Below, one piece after another: positions 45,771 to 53,680 of a DNA stretch of 64,000 nucleotides (within the stretch, counting starts at the first letter, position 1; each line of letters opens with the position of its first letter). The stretch covers positions 1-64,000 of the forward strand of contig NZ_JAPFQO010000011.1 of NCBI RefSeq assembly GCF_026241195.1, read 5' to 3'. Position numbers and translations under genes: made by a program. Origin of the DNA: Pontibacter anaerobius (lineage in GTDB: Bacteria; Bacteroidota; Bacteroidia; Cytophagales; Hymenobacteraceae). The notes beneath the pieces are model-generated. The model searched no databases, was not told where the DNA came from, and saw only the letters and a list, made by a program, of their open reading frames with translations.

Positions 45771-46714
45771 ATTGATGTTTTTAATAATTCAGAGGTTTCT
45801 TTTACCTTAAGATCTAATTCATTTACTGCAGTTGAAATCTCAGTGTAACTATCAGTTTGGGATAGAGCTTTCAGTTGGTCTTTTAAACGCTTCTTAACGC
45901 TTGAATTAGGAATGTATCCTAATTGTACACCCTGTGTTATTAGAGATTCAACCGTAGCTTCACCACCCAACTCTTTTATTCCACGTGACATTAACATTGC
46001 TTTAAAACCTTGTAAAGTTGATACTGAAGGCTGGGTAGGCTTAACTATTCGGTATTTATGGATACTATAGTAGTTTTCAGACCAAGCATCTACCAATTTA
46101 TGGTAAATCTTTCTGCATAAAAGTTTATGTACTTTCACCTCATCGAGCTTAAGTTGCTTCTCTAGATTGCGTTTAAATCGGACTTCAATTCTTAACAAAT
46201 TATTGTATTTTGGATTTTCAGATATTCTAGTACTTTTACTAGCTTTCATCTGAGCATCTTTATCATAGATCAATAATTCTTTTTGGGTGCCTTTATAAAA
46301 CAATCCATTAGGCTGTTCTAACCTAGCAAGTTTTCCGCAGATACCTAAATGCTTGAAGTAGTATGAAGGGTTGTGATTCATCTCCATATTTTCAGCAATA
46401 TCAATTCTAGTAGCGGTAAACTGAGAAATATCCAGATGCATTTCATCAGCCAACTTCTCGAAAGCGAGTTGAGTCTGAACTGGAGTAAGGGTTTTAACAT
46501 TTGTGTCTAAGAAATACCTTGATAGGCTACCTTGAATACTTATGCTTGTAGGTGAAACTTTAACTTTTAGTGTACTTAAGTTTCCATATAAAATAACAGT
46601 ATTATCAATTTGCACCCATTTAGGCTCATCTAAGAATTGTTCTAAATAAGTTTGAAGGTTAATAGAAGTAAAAGAACTTAGGTCTCTTAACCATAAGTGA
46701 CATGTATCAATCAT
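45767..46714 (-). CDS. phage/plasmid replication protein (gene II/X-type)
   Basis: This 315-residue protein resembles the gene II/X replication-initiator family of filamentous phages and small plasmids. The ATRIDIAENMEM segment near residue 104, an LRIEVRFKRNLEKQL segment near residue 190 and the overall length fit. Such enzymes nick the replicative form by a tyrosine-based HUH-like or related mechanism. I cannot mark the catalytic tyrosine with certainty (candidates are in YSIHKYRI near residue 238). Its presence suggests that the right part of the island derives from, or can act as, a replicating element. It is preceded by an excisionase-like HTH gene 68 bp upstream. Confidence 0.65.
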   Translation of the reverse strand: MIDTCHLWLRDLSSFTSINLQTYLEQFLDEPKWVQIDNTVILYGNLSTLKVKVSPTSISIQGSLSRYFLDTNVKTLTPVQTQLAFEKLADEMHLDISQFTATRIDIAENMEMNHNPSYYFKHLGICGKLARLEQPNGLFYKGTQKELLIYDKDAQMKASKSTRISENPKYNNLLRIEVRFKRNLEKQLKLDEVKVHKLLCRKIYHKLVDAWSENYYSIHKYRIVKPTQPSVSTLQGFKAMLMSRGIKELGGEATVESLITQGVQLGYIPNSSVKKRLKDQLKALSQTDSYTEISTAVNELDLKVKETSELLKTSI

Positions 46715-46782
46715 TAAAAAATACTTATAGAATTACATTTACAGTAATGAAGTTTAGCTTTATATAGCATACTAACTATGTG

Positions 46783-47106
46783 TTATTTTTCCTTTCTCAG
46801 TTTAGAATTCGAAGTATATGCTGAAGCAGCTTTATCTAGTTGTTTCACTGTTTTGTCGGGATGACTAAAAAGCCATCTTTCAAGTTCATCTCGTCTGAAG
46901 AATAACCTCTTGCCACTTAGGTGATGTGGAATCTGCTTTCGAGATGTTTTGTGATATAAAGCATATTTTGAAATGCCTAAGAAGTAACATGCTTCTGTTG
47001 CATTAAAATTTTGTTTCTCCTGAATAGACTGTGCATTTAATGCTATTTCGAGCCAGTTTAGTTTTTCAGGTGCTTTCTCTTCTAGTAATGGTATTCTAAA
47101 TCCCAT
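46783..47106 (-). CDS. excisionase-like HTH (MerR/HTH_17) protein, copy 1
   Basis: The protein has 107 residues. Residues 37-80 form a winged-HTH of the excisionase type: FNATEACYFLGISKYALYHKTSRKQIPHHLSGKRLFFRRDELERWLFSH. It is clearly related to the protein encoded at 47192-47503: same TSRxQIP recognition helix and same K-T-V/A-x-x-x-D spacing after the domain. Proteins of this type bind DNA near attachment sites, or control rep and excision genes. It lies between the second HTH gene and rep on the same strand. Confidence 0.75.
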   Translation of the reverse strand: MGFRIPLLEEKAPEKLNWLEIALNAQSIQEKQNFNATEACYFLGISKYALYHKTSRKQIPHHLSGKRLFFRRDELERWLFSHPDKTVKQLDKAASAYTSNSKLRKEK

Positions 47107-47191
47107 GGCTTTTAAGTTGTTGATCTATTGAAATCTTTAAGGATGTGTGCTTCTCTTTTTTATACTACCTTCTAATAAAGCACACTTAATA

Positions 47192-47503
47192 TCACTTTCT
47201 TTTATTATTCTTTGCTTCGTTCCTACTTACATAAACTTCTGCCGCATCTTCAATGTCATCGGCTGTTTTCACTTGGTGTTTCTGAATCCACCTGTCCAGC
47301 TCTGATCTGATAAACCTTAATGAGCGTCCATGTTTGGCATAGGGGATTTGGTTGCGGGAGGTCATGTGGTACAAGGCCCACTTCGTGATACCCAAATAGG
47401 CACAAGCCTCACTGGCGTTCAGAACCTTTTTTTCTTGCACAGATAGAGAGCCTATAATAATCTCTAAAACTGCGAGCTTTTCTAAGATTTCGTTCTTCTT
47501 CAT
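47192..47503 (-). CDS. excisionase-like HTH (MerR/HTH_17) protein, copy 2
   Basis: This is 103 residues from the ATG at 47503; 23 residues upstream of it are unlike the family. The HTH is LNASEACAYLGITKWALYHMTSRNQIPYAKHGRSLRFIRSELDRWIQKH, residues about 30-78. The C-terminal tail is basic (SRNEAKNNKRK). Divergent duplication with the downstream gene is obvious. It is more GC-rich than copy 1, so the copies may have different origins. It may be the Xis partner of the integrase at 49053. Confidence 0.75.
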   Translation of the reverse strand: MKKNEILEKLAVLEIIIGSLSVQEKKVLNASEACAYLGITKWALYHMTSRNQIPYAKHGRSLRFIRSELDRWIQKHQVKTADDIEDAAEVYVSRNEAKNNKRK

Positions 47504-47922
47504 GTATTTGTTTGTTGATGCAGCAAAGGTATGGGCGACTAAAAAGTGTCTAAATGACGGCAGCGTAAACAACGCTGAATACGCTGATTTTTTTTGTGAA
47601 GCCCCTTGATTATGGATGTAAGTAGTTGATAATCATTTTTATATGCCAATAAGCATAGGCCGTAAACTTAGCGCCTCGATCTTAATCTGGTTAGGCTATG
47701 AACTATGAACAAAGAATCATGATTTTCAACGTTACTCAGTTGGTGATTTTTTGATCAATAAAAAAGGAGCCCAAGAGGGGCTCCATATCTTACCTTATTT
47801 GATCTCTTAAGGGAGTTGTTAAGGGGTAATAAAATATTGTGGCTTCTTAAGACTCCTATATTACAGTTACCTTAACTTCCTATAGAGCATTAGCCTATAA
47901 AACCACCGCTTTTGGCTTGAGC
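47504..47922. other. intergenic region between the HTH gene and the integrase operon
   Basis: No gene is visible. An intrinsic terminator at 47760-47784 (own entry) ends the integrase operon. 47504-47750 presumably contains the promoter of the HTH-rep operon; it is AT-rich around 47590-47650. Confidence 0.45.
47760..47784 (-). terminator. intrinsic terminator of the integrase operon
   Basis: The stem GGAGCCC (47766-47772) / GGGCTCC (47778-47784) has a 5-nt loop. On the minus strand it is followed directly by a run of six T (47765-47760). It lies about 140 bp after the stop of the 377-residue protein gene. Confidence 0.75.
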
Positions 47923-49056
47923 TTAAGCGTTTTGAACAGCTTCTATCATAGACTCTATAGAATCTCTATCTACAGGCGGCTCTACATATCTTTTATTAGT
48001 GATTGGGTCTCTCTTATCAATCCTTGATTTTACTAAGTACGCAAGTGGTTTTCCTTTAAAATTTACAAAAACCTTCTCTATACGAGCTGCATAGGCGTCT
48101 CTAGAAGCTTTGGCTTCTCCAAAAAGGACATCTTTTTTGACAACTAAACCCACTTCTCCGAGCCTATGCAGAAGGTAAAGCAGAGAGGCCTTGGAAGTAT
48201 GCCCCCCATTTGGGGTTTCTTTTATATACCTAATGTTTAGAGGAGAGCTAAGCATTGAGCCATTGAAGGCCTTCTTAAAATCTTCAAGAAGCGTTTCTTC
48301 TCCAATGTACCCATTATCGATTAGTTCCTGATGGAAACGCGAGACTTGTTTGTCAAAGTGAGATAAGTCTAGCCAGGTAAATGAAGCAATGCCTCTCTCA
48401 TTTACTGTGGAGTTTGTGAATCTAGATATATTTTCTTCAAAGATTTTAAGACCCGGGGTTATATACGCATCCTCAGAAAAGGTACTGTCTTCCAGAAATG
48501 CTTCTATTACGTCAACCACCTCTTCAGATGAGCATCCACCTAGTACTTCGTGTAGATAAGTCATCATGACATAAAGCTCTGAGCTAGGCTGTGCGTTTCT
48601 AAACGTAAGGAGTTTTGCAGCGTTATCACTGATTATTTGATTAAACCTTATATCGCGTTCAAGTAACTGCATCTTTTCCTTAGGCACGCTTTGTGATAAA
48701 CGTAGGCCCTCCATTTCTAAATCCATTTGTTTAGCAGCGCAAAAAGATCCTCTGGAATGAAGTGTTGTTAAATCACTCAAACTGCTTTTCTTAAGTTGAT
48801 TCCACTCATCATAATAAAACAAGGGGTTACTAATATTGGGATAATCTAAACAGCCACCGGAAAAACTAAACTGAGTGCTAGGATTCTCCTCGATCCAAAA
48901 AATAAAATATGGCAGCTTGGCCCATCTATCTTTAAGATGGGCGGCAAAAGTATATAATATAAGTCCGAATTCTGGGTGAAAAGCCGCAAAATGATCACGG
49001 TATAAGTAAGGTTCAATAAGGAGCATGCTTTCTTTTAGTTTTGCATCTAGTTTCAT
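47923..49056 (-). CDS. unknown protein coupled to the integrase (RteC-like position)
   Basis: This 377-residue soluble protein overlaps the integrase stop by 4 nt. In many Bacteroidota islands a protein of this size follows the integrase. Its C-terminal third has a segment like DFKKAFNGSMLSSPLNIRYIKETPNGGHTSKASLLYLLHRLGEVG (about 262-305), which recalls the RteC/Abi-like pattern in which a small folded unit senses or controls transfer genes. I cannot name a domain with confidence. No membrane helix or nucleotide-binding motif is present. The tight coupling says that its function is tied to integration or excision. Confidence 0.5.
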   Translation of the reverse strand: MKLDAKLKESMLLIEPYLYRDHFAAFHPEFGLILYTFAAHLKDRWAKLPYFIFWIEENPSTQFSFSGGCLDYPNISNPLFYYDEWNQLKKSSLSDLTTLHSRGSFCAAKQMDLEMEGLRLSQSVPKEKMQLLERDIRFNQIISDNAAKLLTFRNAQPSSELYVMMTYLHEVLGGCSSEEVVDVIEAFLEDSTFSEDAYITPGLKIFEENISRFTNSTVNERGIASFTWLDLSHFDKQVSRFHQELIDNGYIGEETLLEDFKKAFNGSMLSSPLNIRYIKETPNGGHTSKASLLYLLHRLGEVGLVVKKDVLFGEAKASRDAYAARIEKVFVNFKGKPLAYLVKSRIDKRDPITNKRYVEPPVDRDSIESMIEAVQNA

Positions 49057-50111
49057 AATATCAGAGGAATTTGGTTAACAGCTTGCACTTTCGTTGCGTC
49101 TACGACCTTTGCATAGATTTGAGTTGTCTTTATATTCTTATGACCGAGTAACTTCGACACAGTGTATATGTCAGTGCCGTTGTTGAGCAGGAGAGTGGCA
49201 TGGGTATGGCGGGCGCAGTGGAAAGTGATGTGCTTCACTACACCGGCTGCCAGCACCCATTGAGCGAGCCCGACATTAATATAGGCGCTATACTTCAACC
49301 CTCTAAAGATTTTGTCTTCCGGATCGCCCGCATTGCCTAGTAACTGCATGGCTTGGTCTGAGATAGGCAGATACTCTACCTGCTTGGTCTTTTGCTGTCT
49401 GAAGTGCAGTCGCTGATCTTGGATATCCTTCCACTTAAGTTTTTGGATGTCTGACCATCGCAGGCCAGTGAGGACACTGAAGAGGAATGCCTTTTTGAGA
49501 ATGGGGTACCGGCAAGGTGTCTTGACCAGTTTCTGTACTTCCTCGGCCGTGAGATACTCGCGCTGTGTCTCCTCTGGCTTGGGTGAAGTCACGTTGAAAG
49601 CCGGGTCTGAGGAGATGAGCTTGTCCCGGAATGCTTGGTGCACGGCTGCCTTGACCTTGTTGAAGTACGTGTGGGCGCTGTTGGCGCTTACTTTCTTCTC
49701 GATATAAGTCCTGAATTCCACAAGCCACTTCTCATTTACCCTTTCAACCGGCAGCGGTTTGCCTTTCACGTACTTCTCCAAGTGGCGGAGCACGCTCAGC
49801 CACGTGTCATAGTTGATGCCCGTCTTTTTCCTTGCTGCTGTCAGCTCCTCAAAATACGTGACAAAGTCCGTCTGCTTCCTGTGCTGGGGGACATGCCCGT
49901 ACTCACCCGTCTGTAGCTCCACCAGCCGTTTAGCGGCAATACTCTCCGCTAGCAGGAGCGTTTCCTTGTTTCGCTGGCGGTCACTTACCGTCTTCGGCTC
50001 AACCAGGTAAAGCTTCAGGAATTCATAATTCCGTTCTTGCCTGTAGTACACATCCAGGTACAGGCTCCTCGTGCCGTCATTCATCTTCTTTTTCCGCAGT
50101 GCTACCTTCAT
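49053..50111 (-). CDS. tyrosine integrase of the island (IntDOT-like)
   Basis: The protein has 352 residues with the three-part layout of Bacteroidota integrases. There is an arm-binding N-terminus (about 1-65, ending KRLVELQTGEYG), a SAM-like core-binding domain (about 80-170) and a catalytic domain. The catalytic set is complete: Arg218 (TGLRWSD), Lys in the QQKTKQVE strand, His298/Arg301 (FHCARH), His324 (LLGHKN) and Tyr333. It is the last gene before mnmE, and 440 bp rich in repeats lies between them. It is therefore the likely enzyme for the mnmE 3'-end site. GC content is like the core genome, unlike the AT-rich rep/TPR genes. Confidence 0.9.
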   Translation of the reverse strand: MKVALRKKKMNDGTRSLYLDVYYRQERNYEFLKLYLVEPKTVSDRQRNKETLLLAESIAAKRLVELQTGEYGHVPQHRKQTDFVTYFEELTAARKKTGINYDTWLSVLRHLEKYVKGKPLPVERVNEKWLVEFRTYIEKKVSANSAHTYFNKVKAAVHQAFRDKLISSDPAFNVTSPKPEETQREYLTAEEVQKLVKTPCRYPILKKAFLFSVLTGLRWSDIQKLKWKDIQDQRLHFRQQKTKQVEYLPISDQAMQLLGNAGDPEDKIFRGLKYSAYINVGLAQWVLAAGVVKHITFHCARHTHATLLLNNGTDIYTVSKLLGHKNIKTTQIYAKVVDATKVQAVNQIPLIL

Positions 50112-50244
50112 ATTCTATCCTAGAATTTGAAATAAAAGTAACCAAACGGGCAGACACGGTAAAATAATTATCTGTGAATCAGGTATTTAACTGCCTGTGG
50201 TTGCCTTGGTTTGCCTGTAGAAGTAAGCAGGATTAAGTGTGTTC

Positions 50245-50305
50245 GGGTAACAAAACCTTTTGATTTAATGTCGTATTTCCAAGTATAATTGAGAGGTTTT
50301 GTTAC
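50245..50305. promoter_or_regulatory. inverted GTAACAAAACC motifs
   Basis: GGGTAACAAAACC (50245-50257) and its inverted copy GGTTTTGTTAC (50295-50305) flank 37 bp. They share the GGGTAACAAAA word with the hairpin at 50394-50446 and with 8981-8992 at the far end of the island. They are candidate integrase/Xis binding sites between the integrase start and the attachment site. Confidence 0.5.
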
Positions 50306-50393
50306 TCGGAAGGATACTCAGGGCTTGCCTGAAAAGCACTCTCAGATAGCGCTGGCAGTATTTTTGATGGATGGGAGAGGGGCTTGTGGGATA

Positions 50394-50446
50394 TTTTTGT
50401 TACCCAGTTGTTACTCAGACTTCGGGTAACAACTGGGTAACAAAAA
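50394..50446. repeat. perfect 21-bp inverted repeat near the right att site
   Basis: Arms 50394-50414 and 50426-50446 are perfectly complementary around an 11-nt loop. Each arm holds two GTTAC units. The A/T-ended stem could be a terminator on paper, but the repeated GTAAC words, also found at the other end of the island, point to a protein-binding recombination site. Confidence 0.55.
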
Positions 50447-50552
50447 GTTGGGAATCATAGGCCAATAACGGCAATTTATGGCAATAGTGCTATATTGTAA
50501 GTGATTGATTTACTTGCTTTTGTGTGCCTAGGGTTGCCTTGGCTTGCCAATC

Positions 50553-51929
50553 CTATTTACCGATGCAAAACTTCGTAAAGATGTTATCCAATAAATCATC
50601 CGTTGTGATCTCTCCTGTGATTTCTCCAAGGCTATACAGAGCCCTGCGAATATCAGCCGCTACCAAGTCGCCGCTCATTCCCAGGCCAATTCCATTAAGC
50701 ACGTCATCTAGGGCCTCGTAGGTCTTGTTCAGGCTATTAACGTGGCGAAGGTTGGTTACGATGGTCTGGCTCTGCGTGTTGAGCTTGCCAAGGTTTACCT
50801 TAGTTACAAGCGCCTGCTTCAGGTCATCCAGGTTGGCACCCTCGGCGGCGGAGATCTGCACCAGGTTTTCTATACTTGCAAAGGCTGCCAATTTCTCTGG
50901 AGATGCCTGGTCTATTTTGTTGGCTACGGCTACTATAGGCAGCTTCTTTGGGTTTAGCCTGTCCAGTTCGGCCTGTACTTCTTCGGCGGTTACTTCCGTG
51001 ATGTCGAACAGGTAGATGATCAGTGAGGACTGGCTGAGTTTCTGCATGGTGCGCTCCACGCCAATGGCCTCTACCTTGTCCGTGGTTTCGCGCAGGCCTG
51101 CTGTATCGATGAAGCGGAAGGTAATGCCCTCGATGTTGATCTCATCTTCAATAAAGTCGCGGGTAGTGCCCGGTACATCCGAAACAATGGCTTTCTCCTC
51201 GTTCAGCAGCTTGTTGAGCAAAGTAGACTTGCCTGCATTAGGCTTGCCCACGATTACGGTAGGAACACCATTCTTGATCACGTTGCCGAGCTCGAAAGAC
51301 TTCAGTAGTTCACGAATTATACTTTGGATGTTAAGTATGAGCGAGCGCAGTTGGTCGCGGTCGGCAAACTCTACGTCTTCCTCGCCAAAATCTAGTTCCA
51401 ACTCAATCATAGAGGCAAAATGTACCAGCTCGGCCCGCAGGCGCTTGATTTCCTGGGAGAAACCACCCCGCATCTGCTTCATGGCCACCTCGTGGGAGAG
51501 GGCAGAGTCAGAGGAAATCAGGTCGGCCACAGCCTCTGCCTGGGCCAGGTCGAATTGACCGTTCAGGAAGGCACGCTTGGTGAACTCACCGGCGTTTGCA
51601 AGGCGAGCCCCTTTTTTCAGGAGCAGCTTTACAATCTGCTGCACAATAAAGTCGGAACCGTGGCAAGAGATTTCCACCACATTCTCCTTGGTATAGGAGT
51701 GAGGGGCAACAAATAAAGACGCCAGCACCTCGTCCAGCACCTTGCCTTCATCCCGGATAGTGCCGAAGTGAATCGTATGGCTGGCCTGCTTCGTCAGGTC
51801 TTTGCCCTTGAAAACAGAGTTTGTTATAGCGATAGCCTCCGGCCCGGATAAGCGTATCACGGCGATGGCGCCTGTACCCGGTGCGGTAGCTACGGCTACA
51901 ATAGTATCGGTATTGTTATGGCTGATCAA
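50553..51929 (-). CDS. mnmE: tRNA modification GTPase MnmE
   Basis: This 458-residue protein works with MnmG to build the carboxymethylaminomethyl group at wobble U34 of some tRNAs. The N-terminal tetrahydrofolate-binding part begins DTIVAVATAPGTGAIAVIRLSG. The G domain has GKPNAGKST (228-236), and the G2/G3 switch region DVPGTTRDF and DTAGLRE is present. The C-terminus is FCIGK with the catalytic cysteine. The only suitable start is a TTG at 51929, since an in-frame stop lies a few codons upstream. Its 3' end is the island's integration site, and the tail was restored by the insertion. Confidence 0.95.
   Translation of the reverse strand: MISHNNTDTIVAVATAPGTGAIAVIRLSGPEAIAITNSVFKGKDLTKQASHTIHFGTIRDEGKVLDEVLASLFVAPHSYTKENVVEISCHGSDFIVQQIVKLLLKKGARLANAGEFTKRAFLNGQFDLAQAEAVADLISSDSALSHEVAMKQMRGGFSQEIKRLRAELVHFASMIELELDFGEEDVEFADRDQLRSLILNIQSIIRELLKSFELGNVIKNGVPTVIVGKPNAGKSTLLNKLLNEEKAIVSDVPGTTRDFIEDEINIEGITFRFIDTAGLRETTDKVEAIGVERTMQKLSQSSLIIYLFDITEVTAEEVQAELDRLNPKKLPIVAVANKIDQASPEKLAAFASIENLVQISAAEGANLDDLKQALVTKVNLGKLNTQSQTIVTNLRHVNSLNKTYEALDDVLNGIGLGMSGDLVAADIRRALYSLGEITGEITTDDLLDNIFTKFCIGK
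50554..50573 (-). repeat. island right attachment site in the mnmE 3' end
   Basis: TATTTACCGATGCAAAACTT matches 8915-8934 with three transitions. On the minus strand it spans the codons for K-F-C-I-G-K and the stop of mnmE. The mnmE/trmE 3' end is the known attB of SGI1-type islands. Confidence 0.75.
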
Positions 51930-52027
51930 ATCAAGTATAAATTATGCTTTGTGCAAATTTACGGATTAATTGTCGGAATGTGGATTATCAGGATCAGAGG
52001 GAGCCCAGAATCGCACGGTATTCAGCA

Positions 52028-52636
52028 TTACAACGTCTTCTCGTACTCCTGGAAGTTCATCGACTTATGGTGATTTTCCCCGAAGTACCGTAAGATTCTG
52101 GCAAAGTTCTCAGCATCAAGGTAGCCCGGCACCGGGGCTAGTACGTTCATGTCCTCGTCCAGGTATACGGTGGTGGGGTAACTCATCTGCCCCTGCAGCA
52201 GTGCCACGGCCAGCTCATGCGCCCTATACTCCGGCTTATAGTTAAATGTCCGGCCTTTAAGTATAATCGGTTTTTCTCCCTCGGCATCCAGCTTAACAGC
52301 ATAAAAGTGCTCGTTTACCAGTTCGGCCACCTGCGGATCGGTAAAGGTTGATTTGTCCATCTTCTTGCACCAGCCACACCAGTCAGTGTACACATCCACC
52401 ACAATCTTCCGGGGCGCAGTCTTCATACGTTCGGCTGCTTGCTCTATGGTGAGCCACTGAATCTTTTCTGGTTTCTTGGTAGCGGGGGCTGGTACAGCAT
52501 CCGCTTCAGGTATTGCCGCCGCACTGGCTGTAGCTTCTGTAGTTGTGTTGGCAGTGAAAGTAGGGGGTGAGCTGTTTTTACAACCTGTAACAAGGGCCAG
52601 GGCAAGCATAGGAAGAATCATTAGTTTCTTTAGCAT
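52028..52636 (-). CDS. thioredoxin-like lipoprotein
   Basis: The protein has 202 residues. A lipoprotein signal (MLKKLMILPMLALALVTGC) is followed by a 40-residue low-complexity Ala/Pro/Thr linker. The thioredoxin-like domain has the redox motif VYTDWCGWCKKMDKSTF (CGWC, about residues 88-104) and the cis-proline region MSYPTTVYLDED. Proteins of this sort (DUF255/SoxW-like) reduce or transfer disulfides in the periplasm. It is encoded 71 bp downstream of the second ABC permease, in the same direction. A functional link to the metal importer is possible but not shown. Confidence 0.8.
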   Translation of the reverse strand: MLKKLMILPMLALALVTGCKNSSPPTFTANTTTEATASAAAIPEADAVPAPATKKPEKIQWLTIEQAAERMKTAPRKIVVDVYTDWCGWCKKMDKSTFTDPQVAELVNEHFYAVKLDAEGEKPIILKGRTFNYKPEYRAHELAVALLQGQMSYPTTVYLDEDMNVLAPVPGYLDAENFARILRYFGENHHKSMNFQEYEKTL

Positions 52637-52707
52637 ACTTTGTTGGGTATGGTAGTATAAACTTTAAACTGTTGCCTTAACAGGAGCGGCATAGTATAAA
52701 TTCCGGC

Positions 52708-53586
52708 TTAGTGCTGCGTGGGCTTTAGTTGCTTTCTTTTGAGCAAAATCCCTCTGGAAGGGGAGAACAAGAAAGCCAGCATAAACTCTATACCGGTTAC
52801 TGTGGCAATAGCTCCGGCAATAGATCCGTCTATCCAAACAGCCAGGTAATAACCAGCTGCCGAAGCAAGTATGCCAGCCATAACCGAAAGTAGGAGCATC
52901 TTCTTGAAATTATCTGTCAGCAGGTAAGCGGTGGCAGGCGGGGCAACCAGCAACGCCACCACAAGTATGGCTCCCACAGACTCGAAAGAGGCAACAGTGG
53001 TAAGCGATACCGCGGTCATGAGGGAATAGTACCAAACGGATGTAGAAATGCCGATGGCCGCAGCATAGGCCGGATCGAAGGTGGTCAGGAAAAGCTCTTT
53101 GTAGCCCAGCACGATAAAAAGTATGATCAAAACGGTAACGATTCCTATGGTCCAGAGAGTGCGGGGGCCGAGACTTAAACCACCCTCCGTAATCCAGAGG
53201 TCGAGCGGCACGTAGGCTATTTCCCCGTAAAGAACACAATCCTGGTCCAGGTCTACCTGGCCTGCGAATACGGATATAAGTATGATGCCGATGGCAAAGA
53301 GCCAGGTGAAGGTAACGCCAATGGAAGCATCGGCCTGTACGCGGGCGTAACGGTGGAAGAACTCGATCAGAAAAGTGGTGAAGACCCCAAGTAAGCCCGC
53401 CCCGATCAGCATCGGAACTGATTCCCGCGACCCGGTAAACAGGAAAGCGATGACAATGCCGGGCAACACGGCATGTGAGATGGCATCGCCAACCATGGCC
53501 ATGCGGCGCAGGATCAAGTAACAGCCCAGCAGGCTACAGCAGGTAGCAACCAACGATCCGGTAAGTATGATCCAAAAAGCGTTCAC
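52708..53586 (-). CDS. metal ABC transporter permease (ZnuB/MntB-type)
   Basis: This 292-residue membrane protein has eight or so hydrophobic segments. The family signature includes RRMAMVGDAISHAVLPGIVIAF near the start and ESVGAILVVALLVAPPATAYLL near residue 205. It is the second permease of a Mn/Zn/Fe importer of the cluster-9 family. It follows the fusion permease by 94 bp. Unlike that one it has no regulatory extension; the tail is only a short basic RGILLKRKQLKPTQH. Confidence 0.9.
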   Translation of the reverse strand: MNAFWIILTGSLVATCCSLLGCYLILRRMAMVGDAISHAVLPGIVIAFLFTGSRESVPMLIGAGLLGVFTTFLIEFFHRYARVQADASIGVTFTWLFAIGIILISVFAGQVDLDQDCVLYGEIAYVPLDLWITEGGLSLGPRTLWTIGIVTVLIILFIVLGYKELFLTTFDPAYAAAIGISTSVWYYSLMTAVSLTTVASFESVGAILVVALLVAPPATAYLLTDNFKKMLLLSVMAGILASAAGYYLAVWIDGSIAGAIATVTGIEFMLAFLFSPSRGILLKRKQLKPTQH

Positions 53587-53680
53587 AGGCTTTGATTGTT
53601 AAAATGGTTAATCTTTTAGTTGTGGATAGCTGCCGAGTACTTGGTGAGTGAGATTTATACTCAAAACGCGCTAACTATCC

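Larger units (their letters stand above)
50192..50548 (+). repeat. 24-bp direct repeats at the right island end
   Basis: Imperfect copies lie at 50192-50215 and 50525-50548 (21 of 24 identical; core GGTTGCCTTGG). The second lies 5 bp before the mnmE stop codon. The spacing and position fit integrase arm-type or attP-flanking sites. I see no gene in 50112-50552. Confidence 0.55.
8915..50573. mobile_element. integrated defence island at the mnmE 3' end
   Basis: The two ends are imperfect copies of the last codons of mnmE (8915-8934 and 50554-50573; 17 of 20 bases identical, and the differences are transitions). Inside both ends lie GGGTAACAAAA-type motifs (8981 and 50436). A complete tyrosine integrase at 49053-50111 is the gene nearest the intact mnmE, the usual place for the cognate enzyme. 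The element is about 41.7 kb. Its cargo is dominated by restriction/defence genes, and its right end by replication, HTH and toxin genes. I see no conjugation genes, so it would need help to transfer. A second recombinase at 42592 hints that it may be composite. Confidence 0.8.

Noticed and set aside
45767..46714. Autonomous plasmid integrated at this place
   Set aside because: A Rep-type gene is present, but I see no origin iterons, partition genes or second copy of ends around it; treated as part of the island.
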